Origin: JAFECT01 sp964432415
GTDB lineage: Bacteria; Pseudomonadota; Alphaproteobacteria; Caulobacterales; Caulobacteraceae
Length of the DNA stretch: 64,000 bases
Assembly (NCBI GenBank): GCA_964432415.1
Contig: CAYSNW010000013.1
Coordinates: 8,529-72,528, forward strand
Direction: 5' to 3'
Below, one piece after another: positions 50,102 through 60,406 of this stretch. The first letter of the stretch is position 1. Each line of letters opens with the position of its first letter. The notes beneath the pieces are model-generated. The model was not told the DNA's origin. It was given only the letters and a program-made list of their open reading frames with translations, and did not search any database. The translations under genes were made by a program, and so were the position numbers.

Positions 50102-50722
50102 GTGATCGTCCTCGCCCTCGACACCTCGCTGGAGGCCTGTTCCGTCGCCATCGCCGACCAGGGCCGCGTGCTCGCCGAACGCTCCGAACCCATGCCGCGG
50201 GGACATCAGGAGCGGCTTGCGCCCCTGGTCGCCGAGCTGATGGCCGAGGCGGGGATCGGCTTCGAAAAACTGGACCGTATCGGAGTCACCGTCGGGCCGG
50301 GCTCGTTCACCGGCCTGCGGGTCGGCCTGGCCTTCGCCAAGGGCCTGGGCTTCGCGCGGGCCATTCCGGTGGTCGGGATCGGGACGCTGGAGGCCCTGGC
50401 CGCGGGAGCCGTCGGCCCGGTCGCCGCCGTGATCGATGCGCGGCGCGATCAGGTCTACGTCCAGGGGTTCCGCGACGGCGTCGCGGCCACTTCCCCCGAG
50501 GCGCTGGGTGTCCAGGATGCCGCCGACATGTTGATCAAGCTTGATCCATTGGTTCTGATCGGTTCCGGCGCCGCCCTGCTGACGCCCTGGTTTCCCAAGG
50601 CCCGCCTCGATCCCCGCGCCGGCGCCGACCCAGCGACGCTCGCCGCCCTGGCGGCGGCCGCGGCGCTGACGCCCGCCAAGCCGCTTTACCTTCGCGCCCC
50701 GGACGCCAAACTGCCGGCGTGA
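50102..50722 (+). CDS. tsaB: tRNA threonylcarbamoyladenosine protein TsaB
   Basis: 206-residue TsaB (YeaZ), an ASKHA-fold partner of TsaD in t6A37 modification. LALDTSLEACSVAI (4-17) and GVTVGPGSFTGLRVGLAFAKGLGFA (about 61-85) are diagnostic. GTG start at 50102 is the only in-frame start in the conserved N-terminus. Starts tsaB-rimI-fur, coupled by 4-nt overlaps. In many bacteria tsaB-rimI are adjacent. Confidence 0.93.
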   Translation: MIVLALDTSLEACSVAIADQGRVLAERSEPMPRGHQERLAPLVAELMAEAGIGFEKLDRIGVTVGPGSFTGLRVGLAFAKGLGFARAIPVVGIGTLEALAAGAVGPVAAVIDARRDQVYVQGFRDGVAATSPEALGVQDAADMLIKLDPLVLIGSGAALLTPWFPKARLDPRAGADPATLAALAAAAALTPAKPLYLRAPDAKLPA

Positions 50723-51177
50723 GCCCGCGCCCCGCCACGCCTGAAGACATCCCCACCCTCGCCGTCCTGCATGCGGCGAGCTTCGACGCGCCCTGGAGTT
50801 CCAGCGAGATCGCGGCTCTGCTGGCCGCCGAGGGCGGCTTCGGCCTGATGACCCCTGACGGATCCGGCTTTCTGCTGGCGCGGGTCGTCGCCGGAGAGGC
50901 GGAAATCCTGACCGTGGCGGTCGATCCCGCGGCGCGTCGCGCCGGCTCCGGCCGGGCCCTGGTCGAAGCGGCCGTGGACCTCGCCGCCGCCCGAGGCGCC
51001 GGCATGCTGTTCCTGGAGGTGGCGGTGGACAACGCCGCGGCCATCGCGCTCTACCACCGCTGCGGTTTCGCCCGCGCGGGCTTCAGGCCCCGCTACTACC
51101 GCCGCGCCGAGGGTCCGGTCGACGCCCTGGTTCTGCGGCGCGACTTAACAGAGCCCCCGCCCCGGCCTATCCTGTGA
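50719..51177 (+). CDS. rimI: Ribosomal protein S18 acetyltransferase RimI-like
   Basis: 152-residue GNAT acetyltransferase. Acetyl-CoA site VDPAARRAGSGRALVEAAV (about residues 75-93, R-x-x-G-x-G/A reads RRAGSGRAL) and the C-terminal EVAVDNAAAIALYHRCGFARAGFRPRYYRR typical of RimI/S18-N-acetylases. GTG start, overlaps tsaB by 4 nt. Substrate S18 is inferred from context. Confidence 0.88.
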   Translation: MSPRPATPEDIPTLAVLHAASFDAPWSSSEIAALLAAEGGFGLMTPDGSGFLLARVVAGEAEILTVAVDPAARRAGSGRALVEAAVDLAAARGAGMLFLEVAVDNAAAIALYHRCGFARAGFRPRYYRRAEGPVDALVLRRDLTEPPPRPIL

Positions 51178-51596
51178 GCATGGATCGTATCGAGACCCTC
51201 TGCGCCGAACGCGGCATGCGCATGACCGACCAGCGGCGCGTGGTCGCCCGTGTCCTGTCCCAGTCCCAGGACCACCCGGACGTGGAGGAGCTGTACCGCC
51301 GCGCCTCGGCCATCGATCCGCACATCTCCATCGCCACGGTGTACCGCACGGTGCGCCTGTTCGAGGAGGCCGGGGTGGTCGAGCGCCACGACTTCGGCGA
51401 CGGCCGCTCCCGCTACGAGGAGGCGACCAACGATCACCACGACCACCTGATCGACACCAAGACCGGACGGGTGATCGAGTTCTTCGACGAGGAGATCGAG
51501 GCGCTGAAGACGGCCATCGCCGCGCGCCTCGGCTATCGGCTGATCGGCCACAAGCTGGAGCTATACGGCACGCCGATCGAGGAGAAGGCGGGCTGA
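51174..51596 (+). CDS. fur: Ferric uptake regulator Fur
   Basis: 140 residues from GTG 51174 (138 from ATG 51180). Winged helix (DQRRVVARVLSQSQDHPDVEELYRRASAIDPHISIATVYRTVRLF) and C-terminal metal domain with HHDH (86-89 region) and ERHDF. The usual structural Cys-x2-Cys after HHDHLI is replaced by LIDTKTG, and only one Cys (Cys10) exists in the whole protein. So it lacks the structural zinc site, as reported for several alphaproteobacterial Fur proteins. Third gene of the tsaB-rimI-fur unit. Confidence 0.93.
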   Translation: MSMDRIETLCAERGMRMTDQRRVVARVLSQSQDHPDVEELYRRASAIDPHISIATVYRTVRLFEEAGVVERHDFGDGRSRYEEATNDHHDHLIDTKTGRVIEFFDEEIEALKTAIAARLGYRLIGHKLELYGTPIEEKAG

Positions 51597-51653
51597 AACT
51601 TGCGGAACCATGGCGCGGTCCCCATAACCGTCGTCCCTGAAATCCTTGCCGCC

Positions 51654-53024
<1,371 letters not shown>

Positions 53025-53039
53025 CGAAACGCAAAGCTC

Positions 53040-53993
53040 ATGTCGCCCCGCTCCGAAGAGTTCATGCCCCTGTCCGACGTCGCGGTCCGCGCCGTCTCCG
53101 GGCCCAACAGCCGCCACGCCGCCCTGCTCGAGGACGCCTTCAAGGTTCTGATCGAGACGCCCGGCGGCGGCATCGCCGTGCGCGGCGACGCCAAGGGCCG
53201 CGCCGGGGCCAAGCGGGCCATCCAGGCGCTGGCCGCCCGGGCGGAAGCCGGGGCCGAGATCGTCGAGGCCGACATCCGCGCCGCGGCGGCCGCCGCCCGC
53301 GCGGGCGAAACCGTGCCGCACGCCTCCAACCTGCCGGTGGGCAAGCGTGGCCCGATCGCGCCCAAGACCGCGGCCCAGGCTCGGTACCTCGAGATGTTGG
53401 ACAGCCGCGAGCTGACCTTCGGCATCGGCCCCGCCGGCACGGGCAAGACCTTCCTGGCCGCCGCCTATGGCGCGACGCTCTTGCTGCGCGGCGCGGTGGA
53501 CCGGCTGGTCATCACCCGCCCGGCGGTGGAGGCCGGCGAGCGTCTCGGCTTCCTGCCCGGCGACCTGATGGAGAAGGTCGACCCCTACCTCGCTCCGATC
53601 TGGGCGGCGCTGGACGACATCCTGGGCCCGGAGGCGGTGCGCCGCCGCCGCGACAAGGGCGAGATCGAGGTCGCGCCCCTGGCCTTCATGCGCGGCCGCA
53701 CCCTCAGCCACGCCTTCGTCATCGTCGACGAGGCCCAGAACACCTCGCGCCTGCAGATGAAGATGGTGCTTACGCGCCTGGGCGAGGGCGCGCGCATGGC
53801 GGTCACCGGCGATCCCTCCCAGGTCGACCTGGTCAACCCGCGCGACTCGGGCCTGTCCCACGCCGTGCGCATCCTGCAGGGCGTCGAGGGCGTGGGCGTG
53901 ACCACCTTCGACGCGGCCGACGTGGTCCGGCACAAGCTGGTGGAGCGCATCGTGCGCGCCTACGACGCCGACCTGCCCAAGACGCCGGGATGA
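53040..53993 (+). CDS. phoH: PhoH-family ATPase
   Basis: 317-residue PhoH-like P-loop NTPase: Walker A G-P-A-G-T-G-K-T at 130-137, Walker B HAFVIVDEAQN, sensor TRLGEGARMAVTGDPSQVDL. N-terminal KH-like part (about 20-75). The phoH-ybeY-corC-lnt order is standard in Proteobacteria and links it to RNA/ribosome maturation with YbeY, though the exact role of PhoH is unsettled. Overlaps ybeY by 4 nt. Confidence 0.94.
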   Translation: MSPRSEEFMPLSDVAVRAVSGPNSRHAALLEDAFKVLIETPGGGIAVRGDAKGRAGAKRAIQALAARAEAGAEIVEADIRAAAAAARAGETVPHASNLPVGKRGPIAPKTAAQARYLEMLDSRELTFGIGPAGTGKTFLAAAYGATLLLRGAVDRLVITRPAVEAGERLGFLPGDLMEKVDPYLAPIWAALDDILGPEAVRRRRDKGEIEVAPLAFMRGRTLSHAFVIVDEAQNTSRLQMKMVLTRLGEGARMAVTGDPSQVDLVNPRDSGLSHAVRILQGVEGVGVTTFDAADVVRHKLVERIVRAYDADLPKTPG

Positions 53994-54475
53994 TTGAGGT
54001 CGAGGTCGAGGCGGACGCCTGGCTCGAGGCCCTGCCCGACGCGGTCGCCCGCGTGCGCGCTGCCGCCGAGGCGGCGCTGGCCGGCGTCCGGGCCGAACCC
54101 GGGCTCGAGGTCACCGTCCTGCTCACCGACGACGCCGAGGTCGCCGGCATGAACGCCGAGTTCCGCGACAAGGCAGGCCCCACCAACGTCCTGTCCTTTC
54201 CGGCCCCCGACTTCGCCCGCCCGCACTTGGGCGACATCGCGCTGGCCTTCGAGACCTGCGCCCGCGAGGCCCGCGAACAGGCCAAGAGCCTCGGCGACCA
54301 CCTTTCCCATCTGGTGGCGCATGGGGTGCTGCATCTATTAGGATGGGACCACATGACCGACGCCGAGGCCGACGCCATGGAGGCGTTGGAACGCACGGTC
54401 CTTGCAGGGCTTGGGATCGCTGATCCCTATGCGGCCCAAGACGAGACAGATGGCGAGCGCCGACGGCCCGACTGA
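53990..54475 (+). CDS. ybeY: Endoribonuclease YbeY
   Basis: 161-residue UPF0054 metal-dependent RNase for rRNA maturation and ribosome quality control. The zinc motif H-G-V-L-H-L-L-G-W-D-H is at residues 111-121, and LNAEFRDKAGPTNVLSFP is the other signature. Overlaps the corC start by 26 nt if that begins at 54450. Confidence 0.95.
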   Translation: MIEVEVEADAWLEALPDAVARVRAAAEAALAGVRAEPGLEVTVLLTDDAEVAGMNAEFRDKAGPTNVLSFPAPDFARPHLGDIALAFETCAREAREQAKSLGDHLSHLVAHGVLHLLGWDHMTDAEADAMEALERTVLAGLGIADPYAAQDETDGERRRPD

Positions 54476-55352
54476 TTCGACCCGCACGAACCCGCTTCGC
54501 GCCCTGTTCGCCCGCCTGGGCGGCCGGGCCGCGTCGCCCGATCCCGTGGCGGCTCCGGGACCTGACACCCCCGTCGACATCGTTGACCAGGCCGAGGCCT
54601 TCCAGGACCTGCGCGTCGAGGACGTGATGACTCCCCGCGCCGACATTGTGGCCCTGGACCTCGATACGCCCCTGGAAGAGGTGGTGCGCGTCTTCGTCGA
54701 GGCGGAGCACTCGCGCATTCCGATCTACCGCGAGACCCTCGATGACCCCGTGGGCGTGGTCCACATCAAGGACATCGTGCGCCTGATCGCGCCAGACGCC
54801 TCGCGCCCCGCCCCGGTCTGGAGCGAGCCGGCCCTGGCGCGCATCCGCCGCGACGCGCTGTATGTGCCGGCCTCCATGCGCGCCGCCGACCTGCTGCTCA
54901 AGATGCAGACCTCGCGCCTGCACATGGCGCTGGTCATCGACGAATTCGGCGGCACCGACGGTCTGGTCACCATGGAGGACCTGATCGAGGCCGTGGTCGG
55001 CGAGATCGAGGACGAGCACGACGAACACGTCGACGCCTTCGTGGTCGAGCGTCCCGGCGGTGTGGTCGAAGCCGACGCCCGCGCCCCGCTGGAGGAGCTG
55101 GAAGCGGTGCTGGGCCACCCCCTGACCCCCGCCGAGGTCGAGGAGGACATCGACACGGTGGGCGGCCTGGTCTCGACCCTGGCGGGACGCGTGCCCCAAC
55201 GGGGCGAGGTCATCTCCCATCCCGGCGGATGGGACTTCGAAGTGCTGGACGCCGATCCGCGCCGGATCAAGCGCCTGCGCATCCGCCGGGTTGTGGTCGC
55301 CGCCCCCGATCCGGACGCCCTGGCCGCCGCCGCCGGCGAAGGCGCAGGCTGA
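54450..55352 (+). CDS. CorC/HlyC-family CBS-domain protein
   Basis: 300-residue hemolysin-like/CorC protein: two CBS modules (about 45-170, VEDVMTPRADIVALDLDTPLEEVVRVFVEAEHSRIPIYRETLDDPVGVVHIKDI and the second VPASMRAADLLLKMQTSRLHMALVIDEFGGTDGLVTMEDLIEAVVGEI) and a C-terminal CorC_HlyC domain (about 190-275). No membrane domain, unlike CorB-type. Possibly linked to magnesium or cation homeostasis. Start 54450 or 54429 cannot be decided. Confidence 0.88.
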   Translation: MASADGPTDSTRTNPLRALFARLGGRAASPDPVAAPGPDTPVDIVDQAEAFQDLRVEDVMTPRADIVALDLDTPLEEVVRVFVEAEHSRIPIYRETLDDPVGVVHIKDIVRLIAPDASRPAPVWSEPALARIRRDALYVPASMRAADLLLKMQTSRLHMALVIDEFGGTDGLVTMEDLIEAVVGEIEDEHDEHVDAFVVERPGGVVEADARAPLEELEAVLGHPLTPAEVEEDIDTVGGLVSTLAGRVPQRGEVISHPGGWDFEVLDADPRRIKRLRIRRVVVAAPDPDALAAAAGEGAG

Positions 55353-56977
55353 TGCGCTGGCAGGGGCTGCTCGCCCGTCTCGCAGGCGCGCTCATCGTCC
55401 CGGCGTTCGCCCTGGCGGCCGGCGCCCTGGCCGCCCTGGCCCATCCGCCCTTCGGCTTCTGGCCGGGCCTGATCGGTTTCGCGGGCCTTCTGGCGATCGT
55501 CGACGGGACCCAGGGCAAGGGCCGGCTCTGGCGCGCCTTCGGGGCTGGCTGGCTGGCCGGGTTCGCCTATTTCCTGATCGGCTGCTGGTGGGTGGCCGAG
55601 GCCTTCATGGTCGACGCCGAGCATCAGGCCTGGATGGCGCCCTTCGCCGCCACCCTGCTGCCCGCGGGCCTGGCCCTGTTCTGGGGCGCGGCCTGCGCGC
55701 TCTACCGCCGTATCGCGCCGTCCCACCTGGGCCGGGTCGCGGTGTTCGCCGCGATCTTCTCCCTGTTCGAATGGCTGCGCGGCCACCTCCTGACCGGCTT
55801 TCCCTGGAATCTGCCCGGCGAGGCCTGGAAGGCCGGCTCGGCGCCGTCCCAGGTCGCCGCCTACGTGGGCGCCTACGGCCTGACCTTTCTGACCGTCTTC
55901 GCCTTCACCGCCTTCGCGCCGCTCATGGGCGAGGGCGTGCGCAAGCGCCGGATCGGCATGGCCGTGGCCGGCGCCCTGGTCATCGCCGGGCTCTGGGTCG
56001 TGGGCGTCGCGCGCATTCCGGGGCGGGGGCTGCATCCGACTTCGATCGTGGTCCGCATCGTCCAGCCCGACATCGCCCAGGAGTCCAAATGGACCCCGGA
56101 CAGCTTCGCCGACATCGTCCACCGCTACCTGAACCTGACCTCGCGGGCCAACGACAAGGACCCCCAGATCATCGTGTGGCCCGAGGGCGCCCTGCCGGCG
56201 CCGGCCAATGAGGTCCTGGATCCCGCCCACTGGGTCGAGCCCGCGCTGGAGGCGGCGCTCAAGCCAGGCCAACTGCTGCTGATGGGCAGTTACCGCGCCC
56301 AGCCGGGCCAGGGCGGCGACCGCTACTACAACAGTCTCTACGCCATCCGCCGCACGGCGACCGGCCTGAAGGTCGAGGCCGTCTACGACAAGCACCGCCT
56401 CGTCCCCTTCGGCGAATATCTGCCGCTGGAGAGCCTGCTGACGCCTCTGGGGGTCAAGAACCTGGCCCACCTCGGCGAGGGGTTCTCGTCGGGCCCGAAG
56501 CCGGCGCCGATGCGCCTGTCCGGCTTCCCGACCGCCCAGCCCCTGATCTGCTACGAGGGGCTGTTCCCCGAGCTCGCCGGCAATGGGGCCACGCGCCCGG
56601 CCTGGATCGTCAATGTCTCCAATGACGCCTGGTTCGGCCCGACCTCCGGACCGCTGCAGCACCTGAACCTCGCCAGCTACCGCGCCATCGAACAGGGCCT
56701 GCCCATCATCCGGGCGACGCCCACCGGCGTATCTGCGGTGGTGGACCCCTGGGGTCGGGTTGTCTACGGCGAGCGGCTGAACCCGCACGAGAGCGGGGTG
56801 ATCGACGCCTACCTCCCGGCGCCGACGGCCCAGCCGCTGTATTCGCTTGTCGGCGATCTGTTGTTTTGGGTTATGATTGTCCTGGGGCTGGCGCTCGCGG
56901 CGCCCCTTCGGCGGTTTTCTGAGACCCTTGCAGGCACATCGCGAGGAAATGAGGTGACAAGCCAGCCGATTTCCTAG
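55352..56977 (+). CDS. lnt: Apolipoprotein N-acyltransferase
   Basis: 541-residue inner-membrane enzyme that adds the third acyl chain to lipoproteins, needed before Lol sorting. About six to eight N-terminal membrane helices (residues 10-225), then a periplasmic nitrilase-like domain with catalytic Glu278, Lys347 and Cys400 (in WPEGALP, YDKHRLVPFGEYLP and ICYEGLFPE). The final helix near 513-530 anchors the C-terminus. Starts at the corC stop (1-nt overlap). Confidence 0.96.
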   Translation: MRWQGLLARLAGALIVPAFALAAGALAALAHPPFGFWPGLIGFAGLLAIVDGTQGKGRLWRAFGAGWLAGFAYFLIGCWWVAEAFMVDAEHQAWMAPFAATLLPAGLALFWGAACALYRRIAPSHLGRVAVFAAIFSLFEWLRGHLLTGFPWNLPGEAWKAGSAPSQVAAYVGAYGLTFLTVFAFTAFAPLMGEGVRKRRIGMAVAGALVIAGLWVVGVARIPGRGLHPTSIVVRIVQPDIAQESKWTPDSFADIVHRYLNLTSRANDKDPQIIVWPEGALPAPANEVLDPAHWVEPALEAALKPGQLLLMGSYRAQPGQGGDRYYNSLYAIRRTATGLKVEAVYDKHRLVPFGEYLPLESLLTPLGVKNLAHLGEGFSSGPKPAPMRLSGFPTAQPLICYEGLFPELAGNGATRPAWIVNVSNDAWFGPTSGPLQHLNLASYRAIEQGLPIIRATPTGVSAVVDPWGRVVYGERLNPHESGVIDAYLPAPTAQPLYSLVGDLLFWVMIVLGLALAAPLRRFSETLAGTSRGNEVTSQPIS

Positions 56978-57026
56978 AGTCGGCGGGTTGGGGGAACTTG
57001 GACAAAGAGTTTGGGAATTCATTGGA

Positions 57027-57428
57027 ATGACTGAAGTGGACCGCTCGCCCAACCCCGTCGACCTGCATGTCGGGGCCCGCGTCCGGATGCGCCGCAAGCT
57101 GCTGGGCGTGAGTCAGGAAAAATTGGCCGATGCGCTGGGGCTGACCTTCCAGCAGGTCCAGAAATACGAGCGCGGCGCCAACCGCATCTCGGCTTCGAAG
57201 CTGTTCGAGATCGGCCGTTTCCTGCAGGCGCCCCCGGCCTATTTCTTCGAGGGCCTGGCCGACGGCGCCTCCGACAGCGCCGACGAGACCCCGGCCGAAC
57301 AGTCGATGCACGAGTTCCTGATGACCTCCGAGGGCGTCGAACTGGCCTCGCTGCTGCCCAGGCTCGCGGGCAAGTACCGCCGCCGGGTGCTCGAACTGGT
57401 GCGCACCCTGGCCGAGGACGAGGACTGA
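57027..57428 (+). CDS. XRE-family helix-turn-helix regulator
   Basis: 133-residue regulator with a Cro/CI-type HTH at about residues 17-72 (VGARVRMRRKLLGVSQEKLADALGLTFQQVQKYERGANRISASKLFEIGRFL) and a C-terminal helical tail. Start 57027 fits the conserved N-terminus. Alphaproteobacteria have several of these (MucR-unrelated, PhaR-like length) and in Caulobacter such a gene sits before metK. Target unknown. An operator-like palindrome lies between it and metK. Confidence 0.88.
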   Translation: MTEVDRSPNPVDLHVGARVRMRRKLLGVSQEKLADALGLTFQQVQKYERGANRISASKLFEIGRFLQAPPAYFFEGLADGASDSADETPAEQSMHEFLMTSEGVELASLLPRLAGKYRRRVLELVRTLAEDED

Positions 57429-57470
57429 AGCCGTCCGCATCCGCGGCCCCGTGCAGACGGCGGTTGCGGA

Positions 57471-57490
57471 TATAAAGATGTCTTTATATG
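57471..57490. promoter_or_regulatory. 20-bp palindrome upstream of metK
   Basis: ATATAAAGAtgTCTTTATAT: perfect 9-bp arms around TG, strikingly AT-rich. Comparable palindromes (AT-rich with AAAGA..TCTTT) are described for SAH-responsive ArsR-type regulators of methionine-cycle genes in Alphaproteobacteria. I recall this only approximately. It is centred 126 nt before the metK start. Confidence 0.65.
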
Positions 57491-57493
57491 TTC

Positions 57494-57532
57494 CGGCGCT
57501 CTCCGGCGTGGGCCGATAAGGTCCGCGCCGGC
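57494..57532 (+). promoter_or_regulatory. Structured metK leader hairpin
   Basis: CCGGCGC (57494-57500) and GCGCCGG (57526-57532) form a 7-bp stem. Inside, GGGCC (57511-57515) and GGTCC (57521-57525) pair around GATAA. It is a branched or interrupted hairpin in the 5' leader. It does not match the SAM-II, SAM/SAH or SAH riboswitch consensus that I know. Confidence 0.4.
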
Positions 57533-57606
57533 CACCATCTGACGCGTCCGTGTCGGCCGCCCCATCGAGGGGTCGCAGCCCGGCGCCCTAGTTGCGGGGA
57601 CCTCGC

Positions 57607-58773
<1,167 letters not shown>

Positions 58774-58792
58774 GGGTCGGGAGCCTGAGGTC

Positions 58793-59479
58793 ATGACCAC
58801 CCCCACCTGGGGTCCGCTCCGCTCCTTCGGACGCATCAAGTCGCGTACGCTCAAGCCGCGCCAGGCGGCCCTGTTCGAGACCCTGCTGCCCACGATCATG
58901 GTCCCCGACCCGGTGGCCGGGCCCATCGATCCGCGCGCGTTGATGGCGGGCGCCCGCGAGGTCTGGTTCGAGATCGGCTTCGGTGGCGGCGAGCACATGG
59001 CCGAGCAGGCGGCGCGCCATCCCGACGTCCTGGTGATCGGCTGCGAACCGTTCCTGAACGGTGTCGGCTCGGCGCTCCGCCACATCGACGAGCGTGGCCT
59101 GAAGAACGTGCGCCTGCACGCCGGCGACGCCCGTGAGGTCCTGGCCGCCTTCCCCGACGCCAGCCTGGAGCGGCTCTACATCCTTTTCCCCGACCCCTGG
59201 CCCAAGGCGCGGCACCAGAAGCGCCGCCTGGTCCAGGCCGACACGGCCGCCGAGTTCGCCCGGGCGCTCAAGCCGGGCGGCCGCCTGCGCTTTGTCACCG
59301 ACTGGAAGGACTACGCGTCCTGGGCGCTGGAGCGCCTGACCCGCGAACCGCGGTTCCGGTGGCTGGCTGAACAGGCGGCCGACTGGCGCGAGGCGCCCGC
59401 CGATCACGTGACGACCCGCTACCAGGAGAAGCTGCTGGGCGACACCCAGCCCATCTTCCTGGAGTTCGAGCGGGTCTGA
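58793..59479 (+). CDS. trmB: tRNA (guanine-46-N7) methyltransferase
   Basis: 228-residue TrmB. SAM motif E-I-G-F-G-G-G-E-H (about residues 62-70) and LYILFPDPWPKARHQKRRLVQ (about 125-145) are diagnostic. It methylates G46 in the tRNA variable loop. 19 nt after metK, so likely one operon, supplying SAM user next to SAM maker. Confidence 0.95.
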   Translation: MTTPTWGPLRSFGRIKSRTLKPRQAALFETLLPTIMVPDPVAGPIDPRALMAGAREVWFEIGFGGGEHMAEQAARHPDVLVIGCEPFLNGVGSALRHIDERGLKNVRLHAGDAREVLAAFPDASLERLYILFPDPWPKARHQKRRLVQADTAAEFARALKPGGRLRFVTDWKDYASWALERLTREPRFRWLAEQAADWREAPADHVTTRYQEKLLGDTQPIFLEFERV

Positions 59480-59552
59480 GGCGGCGAAAAGCGGTGGCGC
59501 CTGCGCGTGCTCCGGCCTTAAGCTGCGGTCCAGGCGCCTCCGGGGGGAAGAC

Positions 59553-60014
59553 ATGAAAACGCTCTTGGCCGCAGTGACGGCCGCCATCGCCATGACGGGC
59601 GTCGCGCACGCCCAGGACGGCTCCGACGCCCTCGGCAAGTGCCTGGTCGATTCCTCGACCGGCAAGGACCGGGCCATCTTCACCCAATGGATGTTCATGG
59701 CTCTGGCGGCCAATCCGGCGGTGAAGGACCTGACCAACATCCCCGCCGACCGGCGCGATCAGACCGATCGCGAAATGGCCGGCGTTATGAATCGCCTGGT
59801 TCTGGTGGACTGCCGCAAGGAGGCGGCCCGGGCGCTCAAGCTGGGCGGTCCGGGCGCGGTTTCAAAGAGTTTCGAGGGTTTCGGCCGGATCGCGGTCACG
59901 GACCTGATGGGCGACCGCGACGTGGACGCGGCGCTCGGCCGCTTCAGCCGCTACATCGACCAGAACGGATGGGCGAAGTTCACCAGCGGGGCCGGCGCCG
60001 ACGGCAAGCCCTGA
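59553..60014 (+). CDS. Secreted protein of unknown function
   Basis: 153-residue protein with a signal peptide (1-20, cleavage after AHA). Two Cys (KCLVD and DCRKEA) probably form a disulfide. The region GKDRAIFTQWMFMALAANPAVKDLTNIPADRRDQTDREMAGVMNRLVLVDC is helical. No family recognised. GGGG-rich ribosome site (59541-59547) upstream. Between trmB and rimP operons. Confidence 0.7.
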   Translation: MKTLLAAVTAAIAMTGVAHAQDGSDALGKCLVDSSTGKDRAIFTQWMFMALAANPAVKDLTNIPADRRDQTDREMAGVMNRLVLVDCRKEAARALKLGGPGAVSKSFEGFGRIAVTDLMGDRDVDAALGRFSRYIDQNGWAKFTSGAGADGKP

Positions 60015-60117
60015 GATCGGAGACGACCACAATTTTATTGTGGATTTGATCTCGCTCAAAGCGCAGCGAGTGGCTGGACGGCATCGGGGAGGCTCCAACT
60101 CAGCGGGGAGCCCCCAA

Positions 60118-60219
60118 ATGTCAGTCCAGGACCTCTTCCTCATCGGCGTCGTCGCCACCTTCGCCACCTTCATGGCGGTGCTGTTGGGTGTCTCCACCTG
60201 GGTGAACAGCAAGAAGTGA
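60118..60219 (+). CDS. 33-residue single-span membrane protein
   Basis: Small frame MSVQDLFLIGVVATFATFMA... ending WVNSKK: one membrane helix (about residues 6-26) with a short basic tail. A good GGGGAG site (60105-60110) sits 7 nt before the ATG. No longer frame competes here on either strand. It looks like the small leader-less membrane proteins that regulate membrane enzymes, but no name can be given. Confidence 0.65.
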   Translation: MSVQDLFLIGVVATFATFMAVLLGVSTWVNSKK

Positions 60220-60293
60220 TCGGCCGCAGAGGGCTGAGACGGCAGGGTCGGGGCAGGCCCATGGGTCTGCGTCGGCCTTCGCGCCGTTAGGGG

Positions 60294-60322
60294 CTGACAA
60301 GCCCCTTGCGAAGGTCTATATC
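60294..60322 (+). promoter_or_regulatory. Strong vegetative promoter upstream of rimP
   Basis: CTGACA (60294-60299) and TATATC (60317-60322) with exactly 17 nt between. The -10 extends to CTATATC as in the Caulobacter GCTANAWC type. The start site would be near 60,329. The -35 lies inside an AGGGGCT...AGCCCCT inverted repeat (60,290-60,307). Confidence 0.65.
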
Positions 60323-60358
60323 CCCCTTCACATCGATCGTTTGCTCTGGATGGAGCTT

Positions 60359-60394
60359 TCGAGCGGCGGCCGGAAGGCCCGCCGCTTTTTTGTT
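60359..60394 (+). terminator. Intrinsic-terminator hairpin in rimP leader
   Basis: AGCGGCG-GCC-ggaa-GGC-c-CGCCGCT followed by TTTTTTGTTGGTTTTT. Stem of ten pairs with one bulge and GNRA-like loop. It lies between the promoter at 60,294 and the probable rimP start, so it is either an attenuator of the rimP-nusA-infB operon or the end of an approximately 60-nt RNA. It is inside the longest open frame of rimP, which argues against the upstream start codons at 60341 and 60350. Confidence 0.7.
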
Positions 60395-60406
60395 GGTTTT
60401 TCGACG

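Noticed and set aside
57429..57606. SAM-II or SAM/SAH riboswitch in the metK leader
   Set aside because: Neither the conserved pseudoknot sequence of SAM-II nor the short SAM/SAH consensus can be recognised.
59405..59410. CACGTG as a third parS
   Set aside because: Flanks are GAT..ACG, not GTTT..AAAC, so the ParB-specific bases are absent.
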